The translations under genes were made by a program, and so were the position numbers. The notes under the pieces are model-generated. The model had not been told where the DNA came from. It saw only the letters and a program-made list of their open reading frames with translations, and ran no database searches. From Clostridiaceae bacterium (GTDB lineage Bacteria; Bacillota; Clostridia; Lachnospirales; Lachnospiraceae): a stretch of 64,000 bases of DNA. Position 1 is the stretch's first letter; each line of letters opens with the position of its first letter. The stretch lies in contig QXWR01000029.1 of the NCBI GenBank assembly GCA_009911065.1, positions 1-64,000 of the forward strand. The letters run 5' to 3'. Below are positions 43,201 to 51,484 of the stretch, in pieces.

Positions 43201-45511
43201 GCAGTTTTTCGGGTGGGAGATGACCAGACAGATTTATAAAGAGGGGGAGACGTTTTTTGGTCAGGGTACCTGGCTTGGAGATCTGATTCGGCAGCTGTAT
43301 GACCAGATTGTTCCGGTGCTTGTGGACGTGGAGCTGCGCCGGGGGGAGGCAGAGACCGAGTTTTCCTGGGATATGCGGGGCGTCAGCTATATCTGCGGAG
43401 TGGATTATCTGGTTCGGATTCTCATGGCCCTTGGCAAGGATACCTTAGACCGGGATTCCTATTATGTCTGGGGGTATGGCGGCAATAAACGTTCCAAGAA
43501 GGAGGTGTTAAGCAACCTTTTGAAGGCATGCTATCCAGGGGAGCATGAGACGGGAGCTGATTTGAAAAAGGCGTTAATGGGGACAAGCATCAAGGAGCCA
43601 AGACTGGTGGAAGTGGCCATGTATGCGCCCCAGTGGATTGATGTTTTGGAACGGTATCTTGGATGGAAAGGGCTAAAGAGTGGCTGTTATTATTTTATGG
43701 CTCATATGAATGAGTACTTTGACGACCAGAAAAAGGCTATGATTGCCCGGTTTACGCCTCTTTCCCCTGAGGAGCTTCAAAACGGCGCTTTTGATGTGAC
43801 CTGGTTTGAGGAAGCTTACCATCTTTTGGGAGAAAAGAATTTTGGACTCCTTTACAACGGGGCCAAATATATTTCCAACGGCACAGCTCATTCCCGCGGA
43901 AGAAAGTACGCAGATGCAGCTACTGGAAAGGTGACGTTGGAGGCGCTTCGTCAGGAGATTGGGGAAAAGCGAAATAAGGATCTGCTGATGAGCTATGGTC
44001 TGGTTCCCTTTGAAAAAGACAGAGACAAGGATTTGCTGGAGCGGTATGAATTTATTCAGCAGTATTTAAAGGAAAGCCGTCAGTTTGGAGCACAGAGACG
44101 GGCCAGCGAGGCAAAAGCAGCAGAGATTGCCTTGGTGAATTTAAGTGTCCGGGCAGGATTTGGAGACGTGACCCGGCTGACTATGAATATGGAGTCCCGG
44201 CTGGCAGACGCATTTTCAGATAAGATGGAATGGACCCAGGTGGAGGATGTGGAGATCTGTCTGAAGATCGAAGAGGACGGGAAGAGCCAGATTTTGTGCA
44301 GAAAAAATGGAAAAGAGCTAAAGTCAGTTCCGTCCAGACTTGGGAAAAACCCTTATGTGGTGGAGGTGAAAGCCGCTCACAAGAAGTTGAAGGACCAGTA
44401 TTCCCGGACTCGCTTTATCATGGAGGACGCCATGGAACACGGGACTTTGTTTGCGGTGTCCGAGATTTGTCAGCTGTTTGACAATCCGGTGGTGCGGGCC
44501 ATTTTAGAACCCCTTGTGTTCTTGTATAAGGGGGAGGGCAGCAAAGAAGCCGTGGCCAAAGACCATGGAGATGACCAGACGAAACCAGCCCTGGCATTGG
44601 GATTTGTGAGTGGGAGGAAGAAGGAGAAAGCCGGATCAGAAAAAGGAAGTTTGTGTCTTACTGCATGGGACGGTCAGGAGGTTTGGCTTTCTTCCACAGA
44701 TGAGATTTCCATTGCCCATCCGTTTGATCTGTATCAGACCGGCCAGTGGCATGAATACCAGAAACTTTTGTTTGACAAAGCCATTCGCCAGCCCTTTAAA
44801 CAGGTGTTCCGGGAGCTGTATGTAAAGCTTCCTGAGGAAATGGGACAGAAATATTCCCGGATGTTTGCCGGAAACCAGATTCAGCCAGCCAGAACAGTGG
44901 GATGCCTTCGGAGCCGCCGCTGGATTGCTGACTATGAGGAAGGACTGCAGAAAATCTTTTATAAGGAAAATATCATTGCCCGGATTTATGCTTTGGCAGA
45001 CTGGTTTTCTCCCAGTGATGTAGAAGCTCCCACTTTGGAGTGGGTAGAATTTTCCGACCGGAAGACCTTTCGCAGTCTGACCATGGAGGAAGTGCCAGAT
45101 CTTATATACAGTGAAGTGATGCGGGATGTGGATTTGGCTGTGAGCGTAGCTCATGCAGGGGGCGTGGACCCGGAGACCAGCCATTCCACCATTGAGATGC
45201 GACGTGCCATTGTGGAGTTTAACCTGCCTTTGTTTGGAATGAAAAATGTTACTTTGTCTGACAGCCATGCCTTGATTCGAGGCAGCAGGGGAGTCTACAA
45301 TGTACACTTAGGCAGCGGGGTGGTCCATCAGGAGGGCGGTGCCATGTTAAACATTCTTCCAGTACACAGCCAAAAGAGGGGCAAGTTGTTTTTGCCTTTT
45401 GTGGATGAAGATCCAAAGACTGCGGAAATTATGTCAAAGATTGTGCTGTTATCGGAAGATAAGAAGATAAAAGATCCATTTATTCTGGACCAGATTATTA
45501 GAAATGAATAG
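40250..45511 (+). CDS. Giant DUF4132-type (MolR/YehI-like) protein
   Basis: A 1753-residue soluble protein, one of the largest in the window. The first 90 residues are highly charged. The middle (about 100-680) looks alpha-helical and repeat-like, for example IRGILRSSHKELQESLCKL and LRQAICESMDEGTTEAF. The C-terminal third carries blocks I associate with DUF4132, including CLRSRRWIADYEEGLQKI, IARIYALADWFSPSDVEAP (about 1570-1590), SEVMRDVDLAVSVAHAGGVD and a final beta-rich HSALIRGSRGVYNVHLGSG-like block. DUF4132 occurs in E. coli MolR/YehI and is of unknown function. Assignment is from memory of family sequence. It is one base after the 147-residue gene. Confidence 0.8.
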   Translation: MAEMNWETRRKIAQKREEAFEKRREKLKGEERELALALNRGYFAGSEQLRKIQEEFYSHPEKKPSQWFVPPGEKKSGLSVVRQEFLNTFVPKPMQPSFLLIIDKLNQFPFARGWGRRSVRTAGYGPQIYEVFSLLKVYEKLFYFGQYKLEDYILGRLDEERLSYIRSEYTFTFDFGYLYAAEIDRGNEAVIQALRDVIYSENNTSYLDREMIRGILRSSHKELQESLCKLLLAARLQEGLRQAICESMDEGTTEAFLMLLQVIEDNNLIRFSSVQRSVSVWIGIGDPEHTERITGKLLALMDKCLRDGEFCKEQLATEDAIGISVALWALGFYEVEDAISSMKKLVDHGTRHQRLAVSYYNQMIHDEKLRSQVAEKILLEYGEDLELAAAYMPVFLARTHKWIHDVLDGRLYDSKPRKPKTMDIQDCFGDRQKAERLYQRFQNIYQQLPKKGLVYNPCIFPWYKVELEPSSVITQLVFLAYVLGDEEKITSMAELLGESVSTDRANLLNLLLYEPSGERQRQLVIGYMGNADTKTSAYGVDIVKRLDLTQEEYQQVEELLRFKRSQLRNILIELLMDQPEKNIDACLKRLLKDKREEKRTAGLDMLLRLSKEEKRAALYERVRGMASLVEKPSDKEKILLAELLGDQKEAVEEKKGYGIYDPDAPEELLGPGPEEPLADPAGLLARFMPLSWDKAAEKIQKLDQLFQDNKDYEYTNYSGEKTLLGNAYSVLMGREEVNVNGQGRMEDYPLSHIFLRFYQEEINDYFQAVQMREMLHWGGNSAAKNAAKLFYETVFGCVPETPRSLSLKYRNHVATVLKLYMEQFEDKKMVLDTGVRLLNGLYPVINSENKIIRYEYTTMTGRKAETTTCISNLFLFSRYFTKISQWENEEDFKRGFAATWKLEVKCQDSRKRRRFIPVGGNTGDTAMTGIRPYWFFKAYHMGMISLDILYKAVLEYFAREDCLKVLCEVKKGEGIKPKNRHVLEQFFGWEMTRQIYKEGETFFGQGTWLGDLIRQLYDQIVPVLVDVELRRGEAETEFSWDMRGVSYICGVDYLVRILMALGKDTLDRDSYYVWGYGGNKRSKKEVLSNLLKACYPGEHETGADLKKALMGTSIKEPRLVEVAMYAPQWIDVLERYLGWKGLKSGCYYFMAHMNEYFDDQKKAMIARFTPLSPEELQNGAFDVTWFEEAYHLLGEKNFGLLYNGAKYISNGTAHSRGRKYADAATGKVTLEALRQEIGEKRNKDLLMSYGLVPFEKDRDKDLLERYEFIQQYLKESRQFGAQRRASEAKAAEIALVNLSVRAGFGDVTRLTMNMESRLADAFSDKMEWTQVEDVEICLKIEEDGKSQILCRKNGKELKSVPSRLGKNPYVVEVKAAHKKLKDQYSRTRFIMEDAMEHGTLFAVSEICQLFDNPVVRAILEPLVFLYKGEGSKEAVAKDHGDDQTKPALALGFVSGRKKEKAGSEKGSLCLTAWDGQEVWLSSTDEISIAHPFDLYQTGQWHEYQKLLFDKAIRQPFKQVFRELYVKLPEEMGQKYSRMFAGNQIQPARTVGCLRSRRWIADYEEGLQKIFYKENIIARIYALADWFSPSDVEAPTLEWVEFSDRKTFRSLTMEEVPDLIYSEVMRDVDLAVSVAHAGGVDPETSHSTIEMRRAIVEFNLPLFGMKNVTLSDSHALIRGSRGVYNVHLGSGVVHQEGGAMLNILPVHSQKRGKLFLPFVDEDPKTAEIMSKIVLLSEDKKIKDPFILDQIIRNE

Positions 45512-45560
45512 TAAAAAATTAAATATAAAAAATAAATGGAAAATTTTGCATTTGAATCCA

Positions 45561-45569
45561 TGGTATAAT
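45561..45569 (+). promoter_or_regulatory. Extended -10 promoter of the coiled-coil gene
   Basis: TGGTATAAT (TGnTATAAT) about 78 bases before ATG 45647; no clear -35 at standard distance. Confidence 0.5.
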
Positions 45570-45646
45570 AAAATGTCCTTACGAGCAATGATTCTTTAAG
45601 GGGTGGGGAGATGGAGCTTACCATTTTGAGAGAGGAGGAATGAAAA

Positions 45647-46237
45647 ATGACGATGGATGAAAAACTGGATTTATTGCTTATGAATCAACAAGAGATGCAT
45701 GGGGACATTTTGGAGATGGGTAAGGACATTGCCGAACTTCAGAAAGGCCAGACGGAGATGCGCAAGGACATTGCCGAACTTCAGAAAGGCCAGGTGGAGA
45801 TGCGCAAAGATATTACCAAGATGCAAAATGACATCACCGAGATTAAAAAAGACCAGGTGGAAATGCGCAAGGATATTACCAAAATGCAAAATGACATCAC
45901 CGAAATCAAAAAAGACCAGGTGGAGACGCGCAGAGACATTACAAAACTTCAGAAGAACCAGGCAGAGGTGTGCAGAAATGTTTTTGCATTACAAGAGACC
46001 ACAGACAAAATGCAAAGTAGCATTAGCGGATTGAAGATGATGCTTGAAAATGAGACGAATTTCAACATCCAGCTGTTGGCCGAGAACCATGGAAATCTCA
46101 TTGATAAGCTAAATCAGGCAATTCCGGCAGTGAATCGAAATTTAGTGATGGAAGTGCAGTTTACCAGTCTCCGGATGCGCATTGAGAAGCTGGAGAAAGA
46201 TGTGATCGGTTTAAAGAAAGAGACGATACCAGCTTAA
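45647..46237 (+). CDS. Repeat-built coiled-coil protein
   Basis: A 196-residue soluble protein, almost entirely coiled-coil. Residues 27-110 are tandem units of 14 and 21 residues, that is whole numbers of heptads, such as DIAELQKGQTEMRK and DITKMQNDITEIKKDQVEMRK. The C-terminal part (NIQLLAENHGNLIDKLNQ) is less regular. AGGAGG precedes the ATG. It lies 135 bases after the DUF4132-type gene with its own extended -10 promoter and directly before RNase P RNA. No enzymatic domain; probably a scaffold or oligomerising protein. Confidence 0.8.
   Translation: MTMDEKLDLLLMNQQEMHGDILEMGKDIAELQKGQTEMRKDIAELQKGQVEMRKDITKMQNDITEIKKDQVEMRKDITKMQNDITEIKKDQVETRRDITKLQKNQAEVCRNVFALQETTDKMQSSISGLKMMLENETNFNIQLLAENHGNLIDKLNQAIPAVNRNLVMEVQFTSLRMRIEKLEKDVIGLKKETIPA
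45725..45976 (+). repeat. In-frame 42/63-bp tandem repeats
   Basis: Five consecutive units inside the coiled-coil gene: 42 bp (45725), 42 bp (45767), 63 bp (45809), 63 bp (45872) and 42 bp (45935). The two 42-bp units at the start are nearly identical, as are the two 63-bp units. Unit lengths of 14 and 21 codons keep the heptad register. Confidence 0.9.
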
Positions 46238-46297
46238 AAGAGGATTTTAGGAACGATTCTGGTTCATGGAGATTGTCGATCCTTCTTTGGAATATGT

Positions 46298-46326
46298 TTG
46301 ACAGGTTTTTGATTTGATGGTAAAAT
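46298..46326 (+). promoter_or_regulatory. Promoter of RNase P RNA
   Basis: TTGACA, 17 bases, TAAAAT. The start point would fall at about 46333, the 5' end of the RNA. Confidence 0.85.
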
Positions 46327-46332
46327 AAGCAT

Positions 46333-46676
46333 GGGAAGTAGGACAGATGGTCGCTGCCGCAGGGCCGAAAGGCGGCGGGAGAGGAAAGTCCGGGCTTCAC
46401 AGGGCAGGATGCCAGATAACGTCTGGCGGAGGCGACTCCAGGGACAGTGCAACAGAAATATACCGCCGGCAGAACCGGTAAGGGTGGAAGGGCAGTGTAA
46501 GAGACTACCGCCCGTCTGGCAACAGACGGGGCATATGTAAACCCCATCTGAAGCAAGACCGAACAGAAAGCATAAGGCGGCCCGTCTGCTTTCGGGTAGG
46601 TTGCTTGAGCCGAGCGGCGACGTTCGGCCTAGATAGATGACCATCTAAGACATAACCCGGCTTATCGTCCTGCTTT
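46333..46676 (+). ncRNA. rnpB: RNase P RNA, bacterial class A type
   Basis: The catalytic RNA that trims the 5' leader of pre-tRNAs. The universal core GAGGAAAGTCCGGGCT lies near 46380, with CACAGGGCAGG and GCCAGATAACGTCTGGC after it. ACAGAAATATACCGCC follows, and AGATAGATGACCATCT near the 3' end. The terminal helix P1 forms between GTAGGAC (46338-46344) and GTCCTGC (46667-46673). The ORFs reading through this region on both strands are spurious. Confidence 0.96.
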
Positions 46677-46680
46677 TCGT

Positions 46681-46709
46681 AAAAAAGAGAGGTGTCCCCT
46701 CTCTTTTTT
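46681..46709 (+). terminator. Terminator of RNase P RNA
   Basis: Perfect 12-bp stem AAAAAAGAGAGG (46681-46692) with CCTCTCTTTTTT (46698-46709), five-base loop, directly after the RNase P RNA. Confidence 0.93.
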
Positions 46710-46745
46710 GTAAATATTTTAGGAGCCGAAAGGATTGGCAGAGTT

Positions 46746-47744
46746 GTGAAAAAAGATCAGATGAAAGGGATCGTCCTTGTGCTGGCATTGTTTTTTTCCT
46801 GTGTGCAGCCTGCATATGCCATGGAAGCGCCGGGAGATGGAGATCTGGGATGGTATTATGACCAGGAATTTCATCACTGGTATTACTGTCACGAGGATCA
46901 GACCATTCAGACAGGATGGATGAAATACCACGGAGAATGGTACTGGTTTGACGGGGATGGGTGGATGGCAGACAGAGGAAATGTGACAATCGACGGTGTT
47001 CCTTACTATTTTTTTCTAAACGGACATATGGCTTGGAATCAGTATGTGGGAATGATGTTTTACGGAGAAGACGGAAGGCACTGGGAGAAAAAAGATGTGC
47101 GGGTAATTGGGAGAATAATGCCGGATACAGAAGACCGGGATTTATTTTCAGACTATATGTATCCAGTTCCCAGAAGCTGGCTGGCCCGGTTTATTCGGGA
47201 GGACTGGGAGTTTATGTTTTATAAACAGAAAGATTATTTTGCTGCGCCCAGTACCGATCAAGGAGTTTATTATGTATACCATGATGTGGACACCCATTAT
47301 AAGAAGGTGAAGTTTACCGATGTAAATGCAGCGCTGCAGGCTTTTGGGGAATATGTGGGTTATGCTGCAGGGTGTTACCGGAAAAATAATCCCCGAATGG
47401 AGATATTGTGGCAGGAACAGCCGGCAGTAAGGTCTTTGCTGGAACTGCCGGATTATTATGCAGATGACGCTGCTTTTTATTTTGGGAAGCTTTTTGCCGC
47501 TTATTTGGGGGGAGAAGACCGACAGGAGTTGATGCAGGCGTCTCCCAGGGCGTGTGAGGTTTTGGAGGAAATATTGTACCAGGAAGAGGAAAAAGAAGAG
47601 GGAGAGCGATTGCGGGACAAAGCGCGTCAGGAGCGGGAGGCAGCTGCGGAGAAGGCTTTCTGGCTGGCTGATGAAAAGACCGGACCAGGAGTAAAACAAA
47701 AGGAAGAAGAAAAAGAGATCGAAGAAAAAGAGATCGAAGAATGA
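46746..47744 (+). CDS. Secreted protein with cell-wall-binding repeats
   Basis: A 332-residue exported protein. The signal peptide starts VKKDQMKGIVLVLALFF and ends near PAYA. Residues about 30-105 have Trp/Tyr-rich choline- or glucan-binding-type repeats: GWYYDQEFHHWYY, GWMKYHGEWYWFDGDGWM and GVPYYFFLNGHMAW. The middle domain (about 115-275) is not recognised. The C-terminal 55 residues are strongly charged, ending in repeats of KEIEE. GTG 46746 is chosen because it gives a basic signal-peptide start; ATG 46761 would also give a usable shorter signal. Function is probably attachment to the cell wall; no enzyme domain is seen. Confidence 0.82.
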   Translation: MKKDQMKGIVLVLALFFSCVQPAYAMEAPGDGDLGWYYDQEFHHWYYCHEDQTIQTGWMKYHGEWYWFDGDGWMADRGNVTIDGVPYYFFLNGHMAWNQYVGMMFYGEDGRHWEKKDVRVIGRIMPDTEDRDLFSDYMYPVPRSWLARFIREDWEFMFYKQKDYFAAPSTDQGVYYVYHDVDTHYKKVKFTDVNAALQAFGEYVGYAAGCYRKNNPRMEILWQEQPAVRSLLELPDYYADDAAFYFGKLFAAYLGGEDRQELMQASPRACEVLEEILYQEEEKEEGERLRDKARQEREAAAEKAFWLADEKTGPGVKQKEEEKEIEEKEIEE

Positions 47745-47765
47745 CAGATTTTTTCACAGAACTGG

Positions 47766-47794
47766 TTGTCTATTTTGCTAAAGGGGTGTATAAT
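47766..47794 (+). promoter_or_regulatory. Promoter of the two-gene membrane protein unit
   Basis: TTGTCT, 17 bases, TATAAT, about 145 bases upstream of ATG 47940. Confidence 0.7.
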
Positions 47795-47939
47795 TGTGAG
47801 GTGTTTGGCTGTTATTTTGCCAAAAGACTGACAGTTTGGGGAGGATGTGCGGATGGTATAGAAAGAAAGCAAAAATCATTGGTTTTTAAATCAAGGAAGG
47901 ACAAGAATACATACAAAGAATGAAGGAGGATCATGTGCC

Positions 47940-48554
47940 ATGAGTGCATTAATTGAGAAAGGGGCTGAATTGGTAGGGGTAACTCCCCAGGTGTTTGTGA
48001 TCACCATTGCAATTTTGGTGGTTCTGTTTATTATCATTTTCATTAAGATTACTTTGGATGAAAAAAAAGGTGTAAACAGCCAGGAAAAGGCGGAGATTCG
48101 GAAGATTATCGACAATCTGGTGCCAAATGGAAACCAATATGTGGCTGCCTACGCTCACAGCAAAGAAGTGTATGGCGGAGCCAGAATGAGACGGGAAGTA
48201 TACCATTACTATGCCATCGGTTTTCGTGATGACCAGCCGGACCATCTGTGGGTGGTTCCCATTGGCGTGGAAGGCGGGAAGATTGTGTACACCAAGCCAG
48301 TTCGGGCCAGTGCAGAGAATGTGAATTACGTTGGCGGCAATAAATATGAGCTGTGGCTGATGTTCCCAGGGGGCAAGGACAGCAAGTATATTATTAAGGT
48401 AGACGGAAGCAACACCAAGATGGGAAAAGAGTGTCAGGTGAACATTCAACAGCAGGAAGAGGAAAAGGCATTTACAAGTTTTGCAGAGAAGTTCCAGGAA
48501 TGTGTGAATGCTCAGAGAGGCGTAGATAAAAAAGGCCGCGTGGTTAAAAAATAA
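47940..48554 (+). CDS. Single-pass membrane protein of unknown function
   Basis: A 204-residue protein with one membrane helix (about residues 17-37, FVITIAILVVLFIIIFIKI) and a cytoplasmic-looking soluble domain. This contains VYHYYAIGFRDDQPDHLWVVPIG and KYIIKVDGSNTKMG and ends in a basic tail KKGRVVKK. No known family is recognised. AAGGAGG lies upstream with good spacing. It is 17 bases before the next membrane protein gene and likely works with it. Confidence 0.8.
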   Translation: MSALIEKGAELVGVTPQVFVITIAILVVLFIIIFIKITLDEKKGVNSQEKAEIRKIIDNLVPNGNQYVAAYAHSKEVYGGARMRREVYHYYAIGFRDDQPDHLWVVPIGVEGGKIVYTKPVRASAENVNYVGGNKYELWLMFPGGKDSKYIIKVDGSNTKMGKECQVNIQQQEEEKAFTSFAEKFQECVNAQRGVDKKGRVVKK

Positions 48555-48571
48555 GTTAAGAGGAAAATATT

Positions 48572-49240
48572 GTGAAAGTGGGAGCTATTTTCAGAGGATT
48601 AAGCACACCAGTGCTGATGTTGTTTATGATTGGTGGGATGATCTTGTATCTGACCACAGGAGATATGATTGTGTCCTTTAAACCTGCTGTCAGTTTTGAG
48701 GATATGCTGGATGAAAACAGCGAAGGAATGAAAGCAGGACAGCATGTGAAGGGAAACGTAAAATATGTTCTGGATTATTTTGCGTCTGAGAGTACTTATA
48801 CCAAGCGTAGCGATGGCTCCCGCAGTGCCAGCAAAAAGTCGGGAAATTATTATCTTCTTCCTACAGCAGAAGGATATATTGGTCTCAAAAGCCGTGAGAA
48901 GGATGTGAGTATTCTCAATAAGCTGACGGAAGAGACCTATACCTATCTGACCACTGGGGAGGAGCCGGTTACAGAGTTTTTTATAGAAGGCCATGTGAAA
49001 AAGTTAAAAGGAAATGTGGTCAGATATTATAAGGAATATTTGGAAGAGTTTGGTTATACTGAGTCAGAGATTGAAGCCATGGGAGATCCCCTGGTAATCG
49101 AGTATGTGTCATTTGGCGCTGTGCGAATCATGTTTGTGATTGGAGTTTTATTCCTTATTTTGGGAGTATTTTTATTCCGGAGAGGATATCGTTTGGAGAT
49201 ACAAGGCTCCGGACTTCCAAAGGCGGAAGATCTTCCGTAA
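48572..49240 (+). CDS. Two-helix membrane protein of unknown function
   Basis: A 222-residue protein with an N-terminal helix (about 12-30) and a C-terminal helix (about 182-202, IMFVIGVLFLILGVFLF). The 150-residue loop between them contains VKGNVKYVLDYFASESTY and ATAEGYIGLKS-like blocks. No known family. The start is GTG 48572, with AGAGGA at good spacing. Same operon as the preceding gene; the loop is probably extracytoplasmic if the tail with RRGYRLEIQ is cytoplasmic. Confidence 0.8.
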   Translation: MKVGAIFRGLSTPVLMLFMIGGMILYLTTGDMIVSFKPAVSFEDMLDENSEGMKAGQHVKGNVKYVLDYFASESTYTKRSDGSRSASKKSGNYYLLPTAEGYIGLKSREKDVSILNKLTEETYTYLTTGEEPVTEFFIEGHVKKLKGNVVRYYKEYLEEFGYTESEIEAMGDPLVIEYVSFGAVRIMFVIGVLFLILGVFLFRRGYRLEIQGSGLPKAEDLP

Positions 49241-49303
49241 ATCTGTAAAACGTTCAGAGAGCAGCAGGAGTCAGAAAAGTACATAAAAGGAGGGCCAAGG
49301 AGC

Positions 49304-50011
49304 ATGAGGTCTTTGGAACAGGAGCTGAAAAACAACCGCTATCCGGGACGGGGCATTGTGATTGGAAAAACGCCGGACAAAACAAAGGCAGTGATGGCCT
49401 ATTTCATCATGGGAAGAAGCGAGAACAGCAGAAACCGGATTTTTGTTACAGAGGGAGAGGGAATCCGTACTCAGGCATTTGATCCGGCAAAGCTAAAAGA
49501 TCCCAGTCTGATTATCTATGCACCGGTGCGGGTGTTGGGAAATAAAACGATTGTTACCAATGGGGACCAGACGGATACCATCTATGAGGGAATGGACCGG
49601 CAGCTGACGTTTGAACAGTCCCTTCGCAGCCGGGAGTTTGAGCCGGACGGACCCAATTATACCCCGCGGATTTCAGGGATTCTCCATATTGACAAGGGAA
49701 AATATAATTATGCCATGTCTATCTTAAAGAGCAATCATGGAAAACCATCCTCCTGTTGCCGTTTTACTTTTGCCTATGAAAATCCGGCTCCAGGAGAAGG
49801 ACATTTTATTCATACCTATGAACAGGATGGAGATCCCCTGCCAAGTTTTTCCGGTGAGCCGAAGCTGGTGGCTATGATGGATTCCATGGACGATTTTACG
49901 AAAATGATGTGGGAAAGCCTGAACGAAGAAAATAAGGTATCTCTATTTGTGCGGTATGTGGATCTTTTTTCCGGAGCGTATGAAAGCCGGATTGTAAATA
50001 AAAATCAATAG
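49304..50011 (+). CDS. IMP cyclohydrolase, PurO-like
   Basis: A 235-residue protein of the archaeal-type IMP cyclohydrolase family, which closes FAICAR to IMP, the last purine step. Family blocks are [44 protein letters not shown] and PNYTPRISG. It stands alone rather than fused to a transformylase, and the following gene supplies the transformylase. The start has an AGGAGGGCC-type site upstream. This split arrangement is typical of Clostridia. Confidence 0.9.
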   Translation: MRSLEQELKNNRYPGRGIVIGKTPDKTKAVMAYFIMGRSENSRNRIFVTEGEGIRTQAFDPAKLKDPSLIIYAPVRVLGNKTIVTNGDQTDTIYEGMDRQLTFEQSLRSREFEPDGPNYTPRISGILHIDKGKYNYAMSILKSNHGKPSSCCRFTFAYENPAPGEGHFIHTYEQDGDPLPSFSGEPKLVAMMDSMDDFTKMMWESLNEENKVSLFVRYVDLFSGAYESRIVNKNQ

Positions 50012-50045
50012 ACAGGACCGGGAGAAAAAGAAAGGAACGAAAAAG

Positions 50046-51224
50046 ATGAGAGAGTGGGAGCTGAAATATGGCTGTAACCCGAATCAGAAGCCAGCGAGAA
50101 TTTTTATGGAGGGAGAGCAGGAGCTTCCCATTCAGGTGCTGGCAGGCAGACCAGGGTATATTAACCTGCTGGACGCATTGAATGGATGGCAGTTAGTAAA
50201 GGAACTTAAAAAAGCTTCAGGTCTGCCAGCAGCGGCTTCTTTTAAGCACGTTTCACCGGCAGGGGCAGCAGTGGGGATTCCTTTGGATGAAACTCTGGCA
50301 AAGATTTACTGGGTGGAAGATATGGGACAGCTTTCCCCTTTGGCCAGTGCCTATGCCCGCGCCCGCGGAGCAGACCGGATGTCTTCCTTTGGCGATTTTA
50401 TTTCTCTGTCGGATGTGTGTGATGTGGATACGGCAAAACTGATTAAGCGGGAAGTTTCGGACGGAGTGATTGCTCCAGGGTATGAACCGGAGGCGCTGGA
50501 GATTTTGAAATCCAAAAAGAACGGCAATTATTGCGTGATTCAAATGGATGAGGCATATGAACCAGATCCCATAGAACGCAAGCAGGTGTTTGGCGTAACC
50601 TTTGAACAGGGAAGGAACGATCTAAAGATTCATCCAGAAATGTTTGATCAGATTGTCACTGACAACAAGGAGATTCCAGAGGCAGCCAAGGTGGACTTAG
50701 CCATTTCACTGATTACTCTGAAATATACTCAGTCTAACTCCGTTTGTTATGTGAAGGGCGGTCAGGCCATTGGCATTGGGGCAGGACAGCAGTCAAGGGT
50801 ACATTGTACCCGTCTGGCAGGACAAAAGGCAGATAACTGGTTTTTGCGGCAAGCGCCCCAGGTGCTGGAACTGCCATTTTTGGATGGAATCCGGCGGGCG
50901 GACCGGGACAATGCCATTGACGTATACATTGGGGAAGAGTATGAGGATGTACTGGCAGACGGCGCATGGCAGAAGATCTTTAAGGTAAAACCGCCGGTGT
51001 TTGACCGGAAAGAAAAACGGGCATGGCTGAACGGGATGTGTGATGTGGCTTTGGGTTCGGATGCATTCTTTCCTTTTGGGGACAATATTGAGCGTGCTTA
51101 TAAAAGCGGCGTGAAATATATTGCCCAACCTGGAGGTTCTGTACGGGATGACCATGTAATTCAGGCTTGCAATAAATATGGGATTGCTATGGCATTTACC
51201 GGAATCCGTCTGTTCCATCATTAA
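50046..51224 (+). CDS. AICAR formyltransferase (stand-alone PurH C-domain type)
   Basis: A 392-residue phosphoribosylaminoimidazolecarboxamide formyltransferase, transferring formyl from 10-formyl-THF to AICAR. Characteristic blocks include [80 protein letters not shown] in two parts, [13 protein letters not shown] and [12 protein letters not shown]. It lacks the N-terminal cyclohydrolase domain of PurH; the PurO-like neighbour 34 bases upstream does that step. AAAGGAACG precedes the ATG. Confidence 0.94.
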   Translation: MREWELKYGCNPNQKPARIFMEGEQELPIQVLAGRPGYINLLDALNGWQLVKELKKASGLPAAASFKHVSPAGAAVGIPLDETLAKIYWVEDMGQLSPLASAYARARGADRMSSFGDFISLSDVCDVDTAKLIKREVSDGVIAPGYEPEALEILKSKKNGNYCVIQMDEAYEPDPIERKQVFGVTFEQGRNDLKIHPEMFDQIVTDNKEIPEAAKVDLAISLITLKYTQSNSVCYVKGGQAIGIGAGQQSRVHCTRLAGQKADNWFLRQAPQVLELPFLDGIRRADRDNAIDVYIGEEYEDVLADGAWQKIFKVKPPVFDRKEKRAWLNGMCDVALGSDAFFPFGDNIERAYKSGVKYIAQPGGSVRDDHVIQACNKYGIAMAFTGIRLFHH

Positions 51225-51259
51225 TTGGAGGAGATGGGAAATAGAGGAGGATTTTACAG

Positions 51260-51285
51260 ATGGCGGGCATGTTCCCGCCATTTTG
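51260..51285 (+). terminator. Terminator after the purine genes
   Basis: Stem ATGGCGGG (51260-51267) with CCCGCCAT (51274-51281), six-base loop, followed by TTTTG. Short T run, so moderate strength. Confidence 0.7.
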
Positions 51286-51400
51286 TGTGAATTTGACTCT
51301 GATTTTGTTGTTATTTTACAGTCCAAGTTACGGACATCAAAATGCGGTGCCTGCAAGCCGGGATCTTATCATAAAGAAAGAAGAAAGTGATTTGGATACC

Positions 51401-51429
51401 TTGCATAAAATTTGGATGAAAGGTAAAAT
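51401..51429 (+). promoter_or_regulatory. Promoter of hflKC
   Basis: TTGCAT, 17 bases, TAAAAT, about 55 bases upstream of the HflK start. Confidence 0.7.
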
Positions 51430-51484
51430 AGATTTGTTGCGTGATTTGAATTGATCAGGAAATGGAATTTACAGGAGAATGTAT

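Noticed and set aside
46264-46644. Open reading frames on both strands across the RNase P RNA
   Set aside because: They lie entirely in a structured RNA gene with its own promoter and terminator and have no ribosome sites.
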